DNA from: Hamadaea sp.
GTDB taxonomy: Bacteria > Actinomycetota > Actinomycetes > Mycobacteriales > Micromonosporaceae
Assembly: GCA_013361475.1 (NCBI GenBank)
Contig: JABFYB010000150.1
Coordinates: 1-41,007, forward strand
DNA length: 41,007 nt
Direction: 5' to 3'
Part shown: piece after piece, positions 1 to 8,103 of the stretch
How positions within the stretch are numbered: the stretch's first letter is position 1
How the letters are laid out: each line of letters starts with the position of its first letter
Notes under the pieces: generated by a model
Told to the model about the DNA's origin: nothing
The model's input: the letters and a program-made list of their open reading frames with translations, nothing else
Databases searched by the model: none
Made by a program: the position numbers and the translations under genes

Positions 1-5
1 GTCAT
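1..5 (-). CDS. pafC: start codon of a downstream gene, probably pafC (partial)
   Basis: An ATG on the minus strand (5-3) overlaps the pafB stop codon (4-2) in an ATGA arrangement, the usual sign of a translationally coupled next gene. In actinobacteria pafB is nearly always followed by its paralogue pafC, another WYL-domain protein with which it acts. Only the start codon lies inside the window, so the identity rests on gene order alone. Confidence 0.4.
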
Positions 6-1030
6 GCGGCCACACCCTGTTCGGAACGAGTCTGCTCGGGCAGTTCGGTCGCGCCGAGCTTCTCGGCCAGTCCGGCCATGTCCCGCAGACGGCACACGAT
101 CGCCTCGCGGACCTCCTCGGGCTCCAGCACGAGGACGTCCGGCCCGTAGCGGACCAGCCACGCGGCGAGCCCGTGCGGCTCCGCGTAGCGCAGGGTCAGG
201 ATGTCGCCGTCCGGCGTCGCCTCGACCTGCTCGGCCCAGCGGCGTACCCCTGCTGCTCGTCCTGGCCGGGCCAGGACCCGCGCGGACCGGGTGCGCTCGT
301 GCGGGCCGGACCAGCGCGCGACATGGCTGATCAGGTTGAGATCGGCCGGCGGCGTGTACGCGCCGGTGGGACCGACCAGCCGCACGGTGCCGGAGATCCG
401 GGACAGCCGGAAGCAGCGCGTGGCGCCGCGGTCGGTGTCGTGACCGACCACGTACCAGCGGCCGCGCCAGCAGACCACGCCCCACGGCTGAAGGTGGCGG
501 GTCGCGGACGCGTCCTGCTCGGGGACGCGGTAGTTGAACGTGACCGCGCGGCGCTCGCGGGCCGCGTTGGCCAGCGGGGTGAACGCCGGGTCGACCGCGA
601 CGACCGGCTCGACGCCGAGGGTGGCCTCGCCGTCGACCTCGACACCGCCGGCTCTCAGCTTGGCCAGGCCCGAGCTGGCCGCGGCGGCCATGCCCGCGTG
701 CCGCCACAGGCGCGCGGCCACGCCCACGGCGGCCGCTTCGTCCGGCGCCAGCGGGATCTCGGGCAGGCCGTAATCCCGGCGGGCGATGCGATAGCCCGGC
801 TCCGCGTCGAACACGCTCGCCGTGCCGATTTCCAGGGGTACGCCCAGCTCCCGCAGCTCAGCCTTGTCGCGTTCGAACTTGCGCTGGAAGGCCTCGTGCT
901 CGCGGGGATCGTCGGAATCGTGCTCGTAACCGGGAACGGTCGCGGCGATCTGGGCAGCCGTGAGGAACCTGCGCGTAGAGAGCAGGCAGATCACCAAGTT
1001 GACGAGGCGTTCGGTCCGGCTGCGCGACAC
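2..1030 (-). CDS. pafB: WYL-domain transcriptional regulator PafB
   Basis: 342-residue protein. An N-terminal winged helix-turn-helix of the DeoR type (about residues 1-75, beginning MSRSRTERLVNLVICLL) is followed by a WYL domain (about 145-235, with the segment WGVVCWRGRWYVVGHD) and a C-terminal WCX-like region. In mycobacteria PafB and PafC form a complex that activates many DNA-damage genes independently of LexA; that role is family knowledge. The start is GTG, preceded at exactly 6 bases by a TAGCGT -10 box, so the mRNA is probably leaderless. The stop overlaps the next start by ATGA, implying coupled translation with pafC. Unlike the common pafABC operon, pafA lies 1.7 kb upstream with other genes between. 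Confidence 0.9.
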   Translation of the reverse strand: MSRSRTERLVNLVICLLSTRRFLTAAQIAATVPGYEHDSDDPREHEAFQRKFERDKAELRELGVPLEIGTASVFDAEPGYRIARRDYGLPEIPLAPDEAAAVGVAARLWRHAGMAAAASSGLAKLRAGGVEVDGEATLGVEPVVAVDPAFTPLANAARERRAVTFNYRVPEQDASATRHLQPWGVVCWRGRWYVVGHDTDRGATRCFRLSRISGTVRLVGPTGAYTPPADLNLISHVARWSGPHERTRSARVLARPGRAAGVRRWAEQVEATPDGDILTLRYAEPHGLAAWLVRYGPDVLVLEPEEVREAIVCRLRDMAGLAEKLGATELPEQTRSEQGVAA

Positions 1031-1036
1031 AGAGCA

Positions 1037-1042
1037 ACGCTA
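1037..1042 (-). promoter_or_regulatory. -10 box TAGCGT of pafB
   Basis: TAGCGT on the minus strand, 6 bases before the pafB GTG. This spacing puts the transcription start at the start codon. Confidence 0.6.
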
Positions 1043-1151
1043 GCAGCGTCCGCGTCCGGCGTCGCCCCCGGCTCCCGAAAAGATCGAACTAACGTTCGGA
1101 AGAGTGACAATCCGTGTGCGAGCGCTGCGATCGGAGCGACTCCTGGGCCGC

Positions 1152-1157
1152 TAGGGT
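1152..1157 (+). promoter_or_regulatory. -10 box TAGGGT of the DUF3866 gene
   Basis: TAGGGT lies 6 bases before the GTG at 1164 and 3 bases before the alternative GTG at 1161. The 6-base spacing matches other genes here and favours 1164. Confidence 0.5.
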
Positions 1158-1163
1158 GTCGTG

Positions 1164-2231
1164 GTGATCAGGTGGCGGCAGGGGTCGGTGGAATCGGTGG
1201 GCCGGCGGTGGCACGGCGCGGTCGAGCTGGCGGTACGCCTCTCCCAGCGCACGCCGGACGATCCTTCGTCGGTGCGGGCGCTGGCGTACCCCGCGCTCGT
1301 CGGGGAACCGGAGCCCGGTGACCGAGTGTTGCTGAACGCCAACGCCTTGGCCCTTGGCCTGGGAACCGGCGGGTACGCCCTGGTCGTGGCCCTGCCGGAC
1401 CGGCTGCCGCCGGACCCGTCCGGCCCCGGGCACATCGTCAAATCCCGCTACACCCCGCTACAGACGGTGACGCTCGCTGCGGACGAGGAGGATTCCCCCT
1501 TCCGTCCTTCGCTGGAGCGCGCCGACGATCTCGGCGGTATGCCGGTCGTCCTGGCGGATCTGCACTCGGCCCTCCCGGCGATCCTGGCCGGCGTCGACGC
1601 CACCCGGCCGGGAACTCGCGTGGCGTACGTCATGACCGACGGGGGCGCCCTGCCGGCCTGGTTCTCCCGATCGCTGTCGGAGTTGAGCGGGCGACTGCTC
1701 GGGACGGTGACCGCCGGGCAGGCGTACGGGGGCGACCTGGAGGCGGTCAACGTCCACAGCGCGCTCCTCGCCGCCCGGTACGCCCTCGACTCCGAGCTCA
1801 CGATCGTGGCGCAGGGTCCGGGGAACCTCGGCACCGGCACGATCTGGGGGTACTCCGGAGTCGCCGTCGGCGAGGCGGTCAACGCCGTCGCCACCCTCGG
1901 CGGGCGGCCGGTCGGGTCGCTGCGCATCTCGGAGGCCGACGCTCGGGAACGCCACCGGGGTGTGTCGCACCACAGCCTCACCGCGTACGGGCGGGTGGCG
2001 CTGGTCCCAGCCGACCTGCCGGTCCCCGCTCCCCTGCTCCCGTCGCTGACCGCCGAGCTGGCGGCGTTGCGGGACCGGCATCGGATCGTCGAGGTGGACT
2101 GCGCCGGACTGGACGAGGCGCTGCGCGCTTCGCCGGTCAAGCTGTCGACCATGGGACGCGGACTCGACGCCGACTACGCGTACTTCCTCGCCGCCGCGGC
2201 GGCCGGACGCCACGCGGCTGGGCTGCTCTGA
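1164..2231 (+). CDS. DUF3866 family protein
   Basis: A protein of about 355 residues matching the DUF3866 family of Actinobacteria and Firmicutes, whose biochemical role is unknown. Recognisable stretches are the Gly-rich segments LGLGTGGYALVV near residue 65, GPGNLGTGTIWGYSG near 220, and the HHSLTAYGRVALVP segment near 270. No signal peptide or membrane helix is visible, so it is probably cytosolic. Two adjacent GTG codons (1161, 1164) can start it; the -10 spacing favours the second. It is divergent from pafB with 133 bases between starts, each with its own -10 box. Location beside paf genes is the only clue to its role. Confidence 0.75.
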   Translation: MIRWRQGSVESVGRRWHGAVELAVRLSQRTPDDPSSVRALAYPALVGEPEPGDRVLLNANALALGLGTGGYALVVALPDRLPPDPSGPGHIVKSRYTPLQTVTLAADEEDSPFRPSLERADDLGGMPVVLADLHSALPAILAGVDATRPGTRVAYVMTDGGALPAWFSRSLSELSGRLLGTVTAGQAYGGDLEAVNVHSALLAARYALDSELTIVAQGPGNLGTGTIWGYSGVAVGEAVNAVATLGGRPVGSLRISEADARERHRGVSHHSLTAYGRVALVPADLPVPAPLLPSLTAELAALRDRHRIVEVDCAGLDEALRASPVKLSTMGRGLDADYAYFLAAAAAGRHAAGLL

Positions 2232-2435
2232 CGCGCTCGCCTCACCCGGCTTGATCCAGTGCCCTACGTGAGCGATTCACGGCTCGATTCGGAGATCAAG
2301 TTCCTCTGTGTGCGTTGCCTGCGTTGATCAGGGTCGCGCGGAGTTGATCAGGATCGTGGGGACACGACACGCCGGTCGATCACGACCATAAGTTCATGAT
2401 CGCGCGGAAAAAAGGAGGAGGAGGAGGCGGGCGAG
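2232..2435. repeat. 204-base intergenic region with TGATCA repeats and hairpins
   Basis: No gene is visible between the convergent genes ending at 2231 and 2436. It holds two tandem 14-mers with a 20-base period, GTTGATCAGGGTCG (2323-2336) and GTTGATCAGGATCG (2343-2356), 13 of 14 identical; an inverted pair CTTGATC (2250-2256) and GATCAAG (2294-2300); and a hairpin (2377-2385 with 2394-2402) beside a run of six A (2407-2412 area) that reads as six T on the minus strand and may end the 2436-2663 transcript. Similar TGATCA-flanked palindromes follow other genes in the window. Confidence 0.5.
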
Positions 2436-2663
2436 TCAGGCGAGGATGACGAAAAGGGTGAAGCCGACCACGATCGCCACGAGGAGGGCGACCAGGACCC
2501 AGGTCGGCACCGTGTATTCGCCGCGCCGGTTCCGCTCGATCTCGGCGCGGATCTTGGCCTTGCGGCGCTCCCACCGGGGCTGGACTTCGTCCATCCGGCG
2601 GCCGAACAGGTCACGCTGGATTCGCCGCTCGGAGTCGGTGGGCGGGGTTTCGTTCTCGCTCAT
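2436..2663 (-). CDS. small single-pass membrane protein downstream of pafA
   Basis: 75 residues. The N-terminal two thirds are hydrophilic and strongly charged (rich in Arg and Glu, about residues 10-45); the C-terminal end is one hydrophobic helix of about 22 residues (TWVLVALLVAIVVGFTLFVI) that ends the protein. This gives a C-tail-anchored or N-in topology with a positively charged cytosolic side. No known family recognised. It has its own candidate -10 TAGGCT (2679-2674), ten bases before the ATG, and is separated from pafA by a strong hairpin. Position next to pafA suggests but does not show a link to pupylation. Confidence 0.7.
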   Translation of the reverse strand: MSENETPPTDSERRIQRDLFGRRMDEVQPRWERRKAKIRAEIERNRRGEYTVPTWVLVALLVAIVVGFTLFVILA

Positions 2664-2673
2664 GGTGCGCCGA

Positions 2674-2679
2674 AGCCTA
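2674..2679 (-). promoter_or_regulatory. -10 box TAGGCT of the small membrane protein gene
   Basis: TAGGCT ends 10 bases before the ATG at 2663; it touches the base of the pafA-distal hairpin, so terminator and promoter abut. Confidence 0.4.
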
Positions 2680-2723
2680 CACCTCGCCGCCCGCACCCCG
2701 AACGGGATGCGGGCGGCGGGTGT
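2679..2723 (-). terminator. hairpin terminator after pafA
   Basis: Arms 2685-2695 and 2708-2718 form a perfect 11-bp G+C stem, extended by five further pairs (2679-2683 with 2719-2723) past a one-base bulge. It starts six bases after the pafA stop on the minus strand. No T run follows, as is common in high-GC actinobacteria. Confidence 0.6.
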
Positions 2724-2728
2724 TCCGG

Positions 2729-4087
2729 TCACATGCTGGCGATCAGGCGGTCCACCCGCTCGTCGTGCGCCCGGAACGGGTCCTTGCAGAGGACGGTGCG
2801 CTGGGCCTGGTCGTTCAGCTTGAGGTGCACCCAGTCCACCGTGAAGTCGCGGCGCTTCTCCTGGGCGTGCCGGATGAACTCGCCCCGCAGCCGGGCGCGG
2901 GTCGTCTGCGGCGGCGTCTCCTTGGCCTCGTAGATCCGCAGGTCGTGCACGGCCCGCTCGACCTGGCCACGCTTCTCCAGGAGCGGGTAGAGCCCCCGCC
3001 CACGGCGCAGGTCGTGGTACGCCAGGTCGAGCTGGGCGACCCGGGGATGCGCCAGCGGCAGGTCGTGCTTGGCCTGGTAACGCTCGATCAGGCGTAGCTT
3101 GGTGACCCAGTCGATCTCCCGGGAGACGGGTTCCAGGTCGCCGCTCTCGACCGCGGTGAGCACCCGGCCCCAGAGGTCGATCACCTTCTTGGAGACGTCG
3201 TCGTGCGTACGCTTCGCGACGAACTCGGCGGCCTTGGCGAAGTACTCCTGCTGGATCTCCAGCGCGCTGGCTTCCCGGCCACTGGCCAGCCGGATCCGCC
3301 GACGGCCGGTGATGTCGTGGGAGACCTCCCGGATGGCCCGGATGGGGTTCTCCAGCGACAGGTCGGCCATCGCGACCCCGGCCTCGATCATCCGCAGGAC
3401 GATGTCGGCCGAGCCCACCTTGAGCAGGGTCGTCATCTCGTTCATGTTGGAGTCGCCGACGATCACGTGGAGGCGCCGGTAGCGCTCGGCGTCCGCGTGC
3501 GGCTCGTCCCGGGTGTTGATGATGGGCCGGCTGCGGGTGGTCGCGCTGGACACGCCCTCCCAGATGTGCTCGGCGCGCTGCGACAGGCAGTAGACCGCTC
3601 CGCGCGGCGTCTGCAGGACCTTCCCGGCTCCGCAGATGAGCTGGCGGGTGACCAGGAACGGAATCAGGACGTCGGCCAGGCGGCCGAATTCGCCGTGCCG
3701 GCTGACGAGATAGTTCTCGTGGCAGCCGTACGAGTTGCCGGCGGAGTCGGTGTTGTTCTTGAAGAGGTAGATCTCGCCCGCGATGCCCTCGTCGTGCAGT
3801 CGCTTCTCGGCGTCGACCAGCAGGCCCTCGAGGATGCGCTCGCCGGCCCGGTCGTGGGCGACCAGGTCGAGCAGCGAGTCGCATTCGGGGGTGGCGTACT
3901 CGGGGTGCGAGCCCACGTCCAGGTAGAGGCGGGCGCCGTTGCGCAGGAAGACGTTGCTAGAACGGCCCCAGGAGACCACCCGCCGGAACAGGTAACGAGC
4001 CACCTCGTCCGGGGACAGCCGACGCTGCCCCCGATACGTGCAGGTGACGCCGTACTCCGTCTCGATGCCGTAGATGCGCCGGTCCAT
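2729..4087 (-). CDS. pafA: Pup--protein ligase PafA
   Basis: 452 residues, the normal length. PafA uses ATP to join the C-terminal glutamate of Pup to a lysine of a target protein, marking it for the proteasome. The glutamine-synthetase-like core shows the ATP/Mg motif GIETEYGV (residues 7-14), the segment [15 protein letters not shown] with Asp57 at the position of the catalytic base, [17 protein letters not shown], and [10 protein letters not shown]. The longer open frame reaching to 4633 runs through rmlC and is not the gene: the ATG at 4087 is preceded at 6 bases by TACTGT, giving a leaderless start. It lies 32 bases after the rmlC stop but appears to have its own promoter. Confidence 0.96.
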   Translation of the reverse strand: MDRRIYGIETEYGVTCTYRGQRRLSPDEVARYLFRRVVSWGRSSNVFLRNGARLYLDVGSHPEYATPECDSLLDLVAHDRAGERILEGLLVDAEKRLHDEGIAGEIYLFKNNTDSAGNSYGCHENYLVSRHGEFGRLADVLIPFLVTRQLICGAGKVLQTPRGAVYCLSQRAEHIWEGVSSATTRSRPIINTRDEPHADAERYRRLHVIVGDSNMNEMTTLLKVGSADIVLRMIEAGVAMADLSLENPIRAIREVSHDITGRRRIRLASGREASALEIQQEYFAKAAEFVAKRTHDDVSKKVIDLWGRVLTAVESGDLEPVSREIDWVTKLRLIERYQAKHDLPLAHPRVAQLDLAYHDLRRGRGLYPLLEKRGQVERAVHDLRIYEAKETPPQTTRARLRGEFIRHAQEKRRDFTVDWVHLKLNDQAQRTVLCKDPFRAHDERVDRLIASM

Positions 4088-4093
4088 CCCCAA

Positions 4094-4099
4094 ACAGTA
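4094..4099 (-). promoter_or_regulatory. -10 box TACTGT of pafA
   Basis: TACTGT, 6 bases upstream of the pafA ATG, in the 32-base gap after rmlC. Confidence 0.6.
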
Positions 4100-4119
4100 C
4101 GCGAGATCACCTGCGAAGG

Positions 4120-4716
4120 TCACGCACGTAGCGCATCGACGTACGCTCGGTAGTCCGCATAGGACGGAAGCAGGCCCTGAGCAGCGGCTTCCGCGAGCGA
4201 CGGCGCGGCGGAATCGCGCGCCGACAGCAACGGCGTTTCGGCCGGCCAGACGATGCCCAGCTCCGGGTCCAGGGCGTTCACCGCGAACTCCCGCGCCGGG
4301 TTGTAGACCTCTGAACACAGGTAGGTGATCGTGACGTCGTCCGACAGGGCGCAGAAGCCGTGTCCCAGGCCTTCGGCGAGGTAGACCGCGTTCCGCTCGG
4401 TCTCGTCGAGCTGGACGGAGGCCCACTCGCCGAACGTCGGGGACCCCACTCGCAGGTCGACGACGACGTCCAGCACCGCTCCGCGTACACAAGTGATGTA
4501 TTTCGCCTGGCCGGGCGGCACCTGGGCGAAGTGGATCCCGCGGACCGTGCCCCCGACGGACGTCGAGAGGTTGGCCTGCGCGAGGCGCAGCGGATGCCCG
4601 ACCGCGGCCTCGACCTCCTCGAACCGGTACCACTCCAGGAAGACCCCGCGCGGATCACCGTGCTGCACCGGGACGAACTCCCACGCGCCCTCGATCTTCA
4701 GCTCGTTGACCTTCAT
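4120..4716 (-). CDS. rmlC: dTDP-4-dehydrorhamnose 3,5-epimerase
   Basis: 198 residues, cupin-fold RmlC family. It epimerises dTDP-4-keto-6-deoxy-D-glucose at C3 and C5, the third step of dTDP-L-rhamnose synthesis. Visible motifs are the substrate-binding [12 protein letters not shown] (about residues 20-31), the catalytic-His segment VRGIHF with His62, and the Tyr-containing [14 protein letters not shown] that carries the usual acid and binding residues. The start ATG has a strong GGAGGGG site eight or so bases upstream. It is divergent from the flippase gene (165 bases between starts) and separated from rmlA/B/D, yet they belong to one pathway. Related sugar epimerases of antibiotic pathways look similar, but the full rml set nearby favours rhamnose. 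Confidence 0.9.
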   Translation of the reverse strand: MKVNELKIEGAWEFVPVQHGDPRGVFLEWYRFEEVEAAVGHPLRLAQANLSTSVGGTVRGIHFAQVPPGQAKYITCVRGAVLDVVVDLRVGSPTFGEWASVQLDETERNAVYLAEGLGHGFCALSDDVTITYLCSEVYNPAREFAVNALDPELGIVWPAETPLLSARDSAAPSLAEAAAQGLLPSYADYRAYVDALRA

Positions 4717-4836
4717 CGCCGGTCGTCCCCTCCTGGTCAGCCATGACGTCTCCGCTGAACGAACGCGAGATGTCCGATTCGCGCGCGGCCGGGCCTGGTG
4801 TGCGGGCGACCAGCGGCCGGGCTCCCGGGCGTCGTC

Positions 4837-4854
4837 TACGCTGGCGCCTACTAT
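4837..4854 (+). promoter_or_regulatory. candidate -10 boxes of the flippase gene
   Basis: TACGCT (4837-4842) and TACTAT (4849-4854) precede the GTG at 4882 by 28-40 bases, leaving a short leader containing the purine-rich AGGCGGTGAAAC. Confidence 0.35.
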
Positions 4855-4881
4855 GCCCTACCTTCCCCAGGCGGTGAAACG

Positions 4882-6150
4882 GTGAGCCAGACGCAGCTCG
4901 CCGACGAGTCCGCGGTCTCCGCGCAGAGCGTGGCCCGGGGCGCGAGTTCGATCATCGCCGGGCTGGCGGTGCTCGGCGCGGCCGGCTACGCGTTCCTCAC
5001 CATCACCGCGAAAATGGTCACCCCGGCGGAATACGCCACGCTGGCCTCGCTGTATCTGCTGATCGTGGTGTTCGGCGCGGGCGTGTTCAACAGCGTCGAG
5101 CTGGAGATCAGCCGGCTGGTCAGCCGCGGCATCGCTCAGGGGCGACCGACCGGCACCGCCGTGCGGCAGCTGCGGCTCATCGCGGCCGGGATGCTCGCCG
5201 GCTTGCTGCTCGTGCTGGCCGCCATCGCGAACCCGCTGTCCGACCGGGTCTTCGACGGCAACCACTGGCTGGTGCTCGGGCTGGCCGCCGCCTGCGTGGG
5301 CTACGCGGTGATCAGTCTGCCGCGCGGCACCTTCGCGGGGCGCGGTCAACTGCGTCGCTACGCGGCCACCATCGGCGGGGAAGGGCTGGGGCGGCTGCTG
5401 CCGTGCCTCGTCCTGGTCGTCGCCGGAGTCCACCTGGCCTCCGCCTACGGCATCGGCATCGGCGTCGGTCTGCTGCTCGCGGCGGTCGCCTGCCTGCCCT
5501 GGGTGCGCCTCGGCCCGGTCGGCGGGCACGTGCCGTGGCGTGGCCTGCTCCTGGCCGTCGGCTGGCTCGCCGCCTCCAACCTGCTCTCGCTCGGCCTCGC
5601 GAACCTCGGCCCGGTCATGGTCAAGGCCCTGCTCAGCGACGACCCCGGCCGGGCCGGGGTCTTCGCGTTCGCCTTCGTGCTGGCCCGCATCCCGCAATTC
5701 CTCTTCACCAGCGCGCAGACCGTGCTGCTCCCGGTCCTCTCGCGGGCCGCGGCCACCGGTGATCACCGTCTCCTGCGCCAAGGGGTACGCCAAGCGGCGT
5801 ACCTGGTTTCGGGACTCGGCGTGCTGGGCGTCCTGGGCACGGCGGCGCTGGGCGGTTTCGTGCTGCGGATGATCTTCGGCGACGCCCATGGGATCGGCGC
5901 CCTGGACCTGGCGCTGCTGGCACTCAGCGCGGTCTTCGGCATGGGGATGGCCGTCCTGCAGTCGGCCCTGCTCGCGCTGGCCCGTCACCGGGCGGTGACC
6001 GCGGCGTACGCCGTGGGGATGGTCAGTTTCCTGGCCTGCTTCCTGCTCCCGATGGAACCGGTCGCGGCCGGGCTGACGGCCCAGCTCGTGTCGGCGGTGG
6101 CGACCGTCGCGTTCATGTACGCCGTGCTCCGCCGCGCGGCGGCGGACTGA
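4882..6150 (+). CDS. polysaccharide flippase-type membrane protein
   Basis: 422 residues with about twelve hydrophobic helices spread along the whole length and no large soluble domain, typical of the MOP superfamily (Wzx-like O-antigen or lipid-linked oligosaccharide flippases). Near the start IIAGLAVLGAAGYAFLTITAKMV forms helix 1, followed by YATLASLYLLIVVF, the usual second helix of this family. A role in moving an undecaprenyl-linked, perhaps rhamnose-containing, glycan across the membrane is inferred from neighbouring rml and glycosyltransferase genes. I chose the GTG at 4882 over the upstream in-frame start at 4798 because the added 28 residues look non-coding and contain the candidate promoter. 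It is convergent with rmlA, 54 bases apart. Confidence 0.8.
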   Translation: MSQTQLADESAVSAQSVARGASSIIAGLAVLGAAGYAFLTITAKMVTPAEYATLASLYLLIVVFGAGVFNSVELEISRLVSRGIAQGRPTGTAVRQLRLIAAGMLAGLLLVLAAIANPLSDRVFDGNHWLVLGLAAACVGYAVISLPRGTFAGRGQLRRYAATIGGEGLGRLLPCLVLVVAGVHLASAYGIGIGVGLLLAAVACLPWVRLGPVGGHVPWRGLLLAVGWLAASNLLSLGLANLGPVMVKALLSDDPGRAGVFAFAFVLARIPQFLFTSAQTVLLPVLSRAAATGDHRLLRQGVRQAAYLVSGLGVLGVLGTAALGGFVLRMIFGDAHGIGALDLALLALSAVFGMGMAVLQSALLALARHRAVTAAYAVGMVSFLACFLLPMEPVAAGLTAQLVSAVATVAFMYAVLRRAAAD

Positions 6151-6204
6151 TCTTCATCCCGGCGGCGCTTCTTCATCCTGGGCGACCCGGCCTGCCGGCG
6201 ACGG

Positions 6205-7071
6205 TCAGCGGTCGGACAACAGCCGCAGCAGGTAGTCGCCGTAGCCGCTCTTGCGCAGCGGCTGGGCGAGCGAGGCGAGACGGTTGTCGTCGATGAAGCC
6301 GGCCCGCCAGGCCGCCTCCTCGACGCAGCCGATCTTGAGACCCTGCCGTTCCTCGATGACCCGGACGAACTCGGCCGCCTGCATCATCGACGAGAAGGTC
6401 CCGGTGTCGAGCCAGGCGGTGCCCCGGTCGAGCGCGGTGACCGACAACTGACCGGCTCGCAGATACGCGTCGTTGACCGCGGTGATCTCCAGTTCGCCGC
6501 GGTCGCTGGGCTTGAGCCCGGCCGCGATCTCCACGACCTGGTTGTCGTAGAAGTACAGGCCGGGGACGGCGTACCGGGACTTCGGCTCGACCGGCTTCTC
6601 CTCGATCGACAGGACGCGCCCGTCCGGGGCGAACTCGACCACGCCGTAGTCGCTCGGATTGGCGACCTGGTACGCGAAGATCCGGCCGCCTTCCAGCTTC
6701 CCGTGCTCGGCGAGCTGCCGGCCGAGGCCGACGCCGTGGAAGATGTTGTCGCCGAGGATGAGCGCCACCGGCTCGTCGCCGATGAAGTCGGCCCCGATCA
6801 CGAACGCCTGGGCGATGCCCTCCGGCTTCGGCTGTGTCGCATATCCGATGCTCAGACCCCATTGGCCGCCGTCGCCGAGCAGTCGCTGGAACTGCGTCGA
6901 GTCCTCCGGAGTGGTGATGACGAGGACCTCGCGTACGCCCGCCATCACCAGGGTGGTGAGCGGGTAGTAGATCATCGGCTTGTCGTACACCGGCATGAGC
7001 TGCTTCGACACCGCCCGGGTGATCGGCCACAGCCGCGAGCCGGTGCCTCCGGCGAGCAGGATTCCGCGCAT
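6205..7071 (-). CDS. rmlA: glucose-1-phosphate thymidylyltransferase
   Basis: 288 residues, the standard length of RmlA. It makes dTDP-glucose from dTTP and glucose 1-phosphate, the first step to dTDP-L-rhamnose. The nucleotide-binding signature [11 protein letters not shown] (residues 8-18) with the [16 protein letters not shown] segment is intact, as are the substrate motifs [10 protein letters not shown] and LSIEEKP, and the late TAWLDTGT segment. A TACCCT -10 hexamer lies 8 bases before the ATG, suggesting a leaderless mRNA. It is divergent from rmlB, with only 45 bases between the two start codons, so the two promoters must overlap. Confidence 0.95.
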   Translation of the reverse strand: MRGILLAGGTGSRLWPITRAVSKQLMPVYDKPMIYYPLTTLVMAGVREVLVITTPEDSTQFQRLLGDGGQWGLSIGYATQPKPEGIAQAFVIGADFIGDEPVALILGDNIFHGVGLGRQLAEHGKLEGGRIFAYQVANPSDYGVVEFAPDGRVLSIEEKPVEPKSRYAVPGLYFYDNQVVEIAAGLKPSDRGELEITAVNDAYLRAGQLSVTALDRGTAWLDTGTFSSMMQAAEFVRVIEERQGLKIGCVEEAAWRAGFIDDNRLASLAQPLRKSGYGDYLLRLLSDR

Positions 7072-7116
7072 GAGGGGACAGGGTACTAGCCAGCGTGTCG
7101 GCTAGACTCCCGGACC
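7072..7116. promoter_or_regulatory. 45-base divergent rmlA/rmlB promoter region
   Basis: Back-to-back hexamers: TACCCT on the minus strand (7085-7080, 8 bases before rmlA) and TAGACT on the plus strand (7103-7108, 8 bases before rmlB). Each -35 region would fall on or inside the other promoter, so RNA polymerase binding is probably mutually exclusive. Confidence 0.55.
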
Positions 7117-8103
7117 GTGAGACTCCTCGTCACCGGCGGTGCCGGCTTCATCGGCTCGGAATATGTCCGGAACCTCCTCCGAGGCGTGTACGGCCCCGCT
7201 GAGACGGCCGTCACGGTCCTCGACGCGCTGACCTACTCCGGCAACCGGGCGAACCTGGACCCGGTCGCGGGCGACCCCGCACTGACCTTCGTGCACGGCG
7301 ACATCTGCGACGCCGAGCTGGTCGACGAGCTGATGCGAGGGCACGACGCGGTGGTGCACTTCGCCGCCGAGACGCACGTCGACCGGTCGATCACCGGGTC
7401 CGCCGCCTTCGTGCGGACGAACGTCCTGGGCACGCAGGTGCTGCTGGACGCGGCGTACCGGCACGGGGTGGGGCGTTTCGTGCACGTGTCGACCGACGAG
7501 GTCTACGGTTCCATCGACGAGGGCTCCTGGACCGAGGACTGGCCGCTGGCCCCCCGGTCGCCGTATTCGGCCGCCAAGGCGGGCTCGGACCTGCTGGCGC
7601 TGTCCTACTTCAAGACGCACGAGCTGGACGTCGTGGTCACCCGGTGCTCCAACAACTACGGGCACTACCAGTTCCCGGAGAAGGTCGTCCCGCTGTTCGT
7701 GACGAACCTGCTCGACGGCAAGAAGGTCCCGCTGTACGGCGACGGCCTGAACGTCCGCGACTGGCTGCACGTCTCCGACCACTGCCTCGGCATCCACCTG
7801 GCGCTGCAGAAGGGCCGGGCGGGCGAGGTCTACCACATCGGCGGCGGCACCGAGCTGACCAACCGGGAGCTGACCGAGATGCTGCTCGCCGCCACCGGGC
7901 GCGACTGGTCGTCGGTCGAGCCGGTCGCCGACCGCAAGGGCCACGACCGGCGTTACTCGCTGTCCATCGAGAAGATCCGCGACGAGCTGGGCTACGAACC
8001 GCAGGTCACGCTGGCCGACGGGCTCGCCGCCACAGTGGCCTGGTACCGGGACAACCGGTCCTGGTGGGAGCCGCTGCAGGCGAAGGCCGCGCTGCTCAAG
8101 TGA
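7117..8103 (+). CDS. rmlB: dTDP-glucose 4,6-dehydratase
   Basis: 328 residues, an extended short-chain dehydrogenase. It converts dTDP-glucose to dTDP-4-keto-6-deoxyglucose with bound NAD. The N-terminal Rossmann motif TGGAGFIGS (residues 4-12), the HFAAETHVDRSI segment, the catalytic STDEVYGS containing the Asp-Glu dehydration pair, the YSAAKAGSD Tyr/Lys pair and the NNYGHYQFPEK substrate segment are all present. The start is GTG with a TAGACT hexamer 8 bases upstream. Its stop overlaps rmlD by GTGA, so the two are translationally coupled, and it leads the plus-strand operon running to 11098. Confidence 0.96.
   Translation: MRLLVTGGAGFIGSEYVRNLLRGVYGPAETAVTVLDALTYSGNRANLDPVAGDPALTFVHGDICDAELVDELMRGHDAVVHFAAETHVDRSITGSAAFVRTNVLGTQVLLDAAYRHGVGRFVHVSTDEVYGSIDEGSWTEDWPLAPRSPYSAAKAGSDLLALSYFKTHELDVVVTRCSNNYGHYQFPEKVVPLFVTNLLDGKKVPLYGDGLNVRDWLHVSDHCLGIHLALQKGRAGEVYHIGGGTELTNRELTEMLLAATGRDWSSVEPVADRKGHDRRYSLSIEKIRDELGYEPQVTLADGLAATVAWYRDNRSWWEPLQAKAALLK

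Noticed and set aside
2407-2427. AGGAGG repeats as ribosome sites for a plus-strand gene
   Set aside because: The run GGAGGAGGAGG lies after the stop codon of a minus-strand gene and no plausible plus-strand coding frame follows.
4088-4633. N-terminal extension of pafA to 4633
   Set aside because: It is the out-of-frame shadow of rmlC; PafA family length and the leaderless signature both place the start at 4087.
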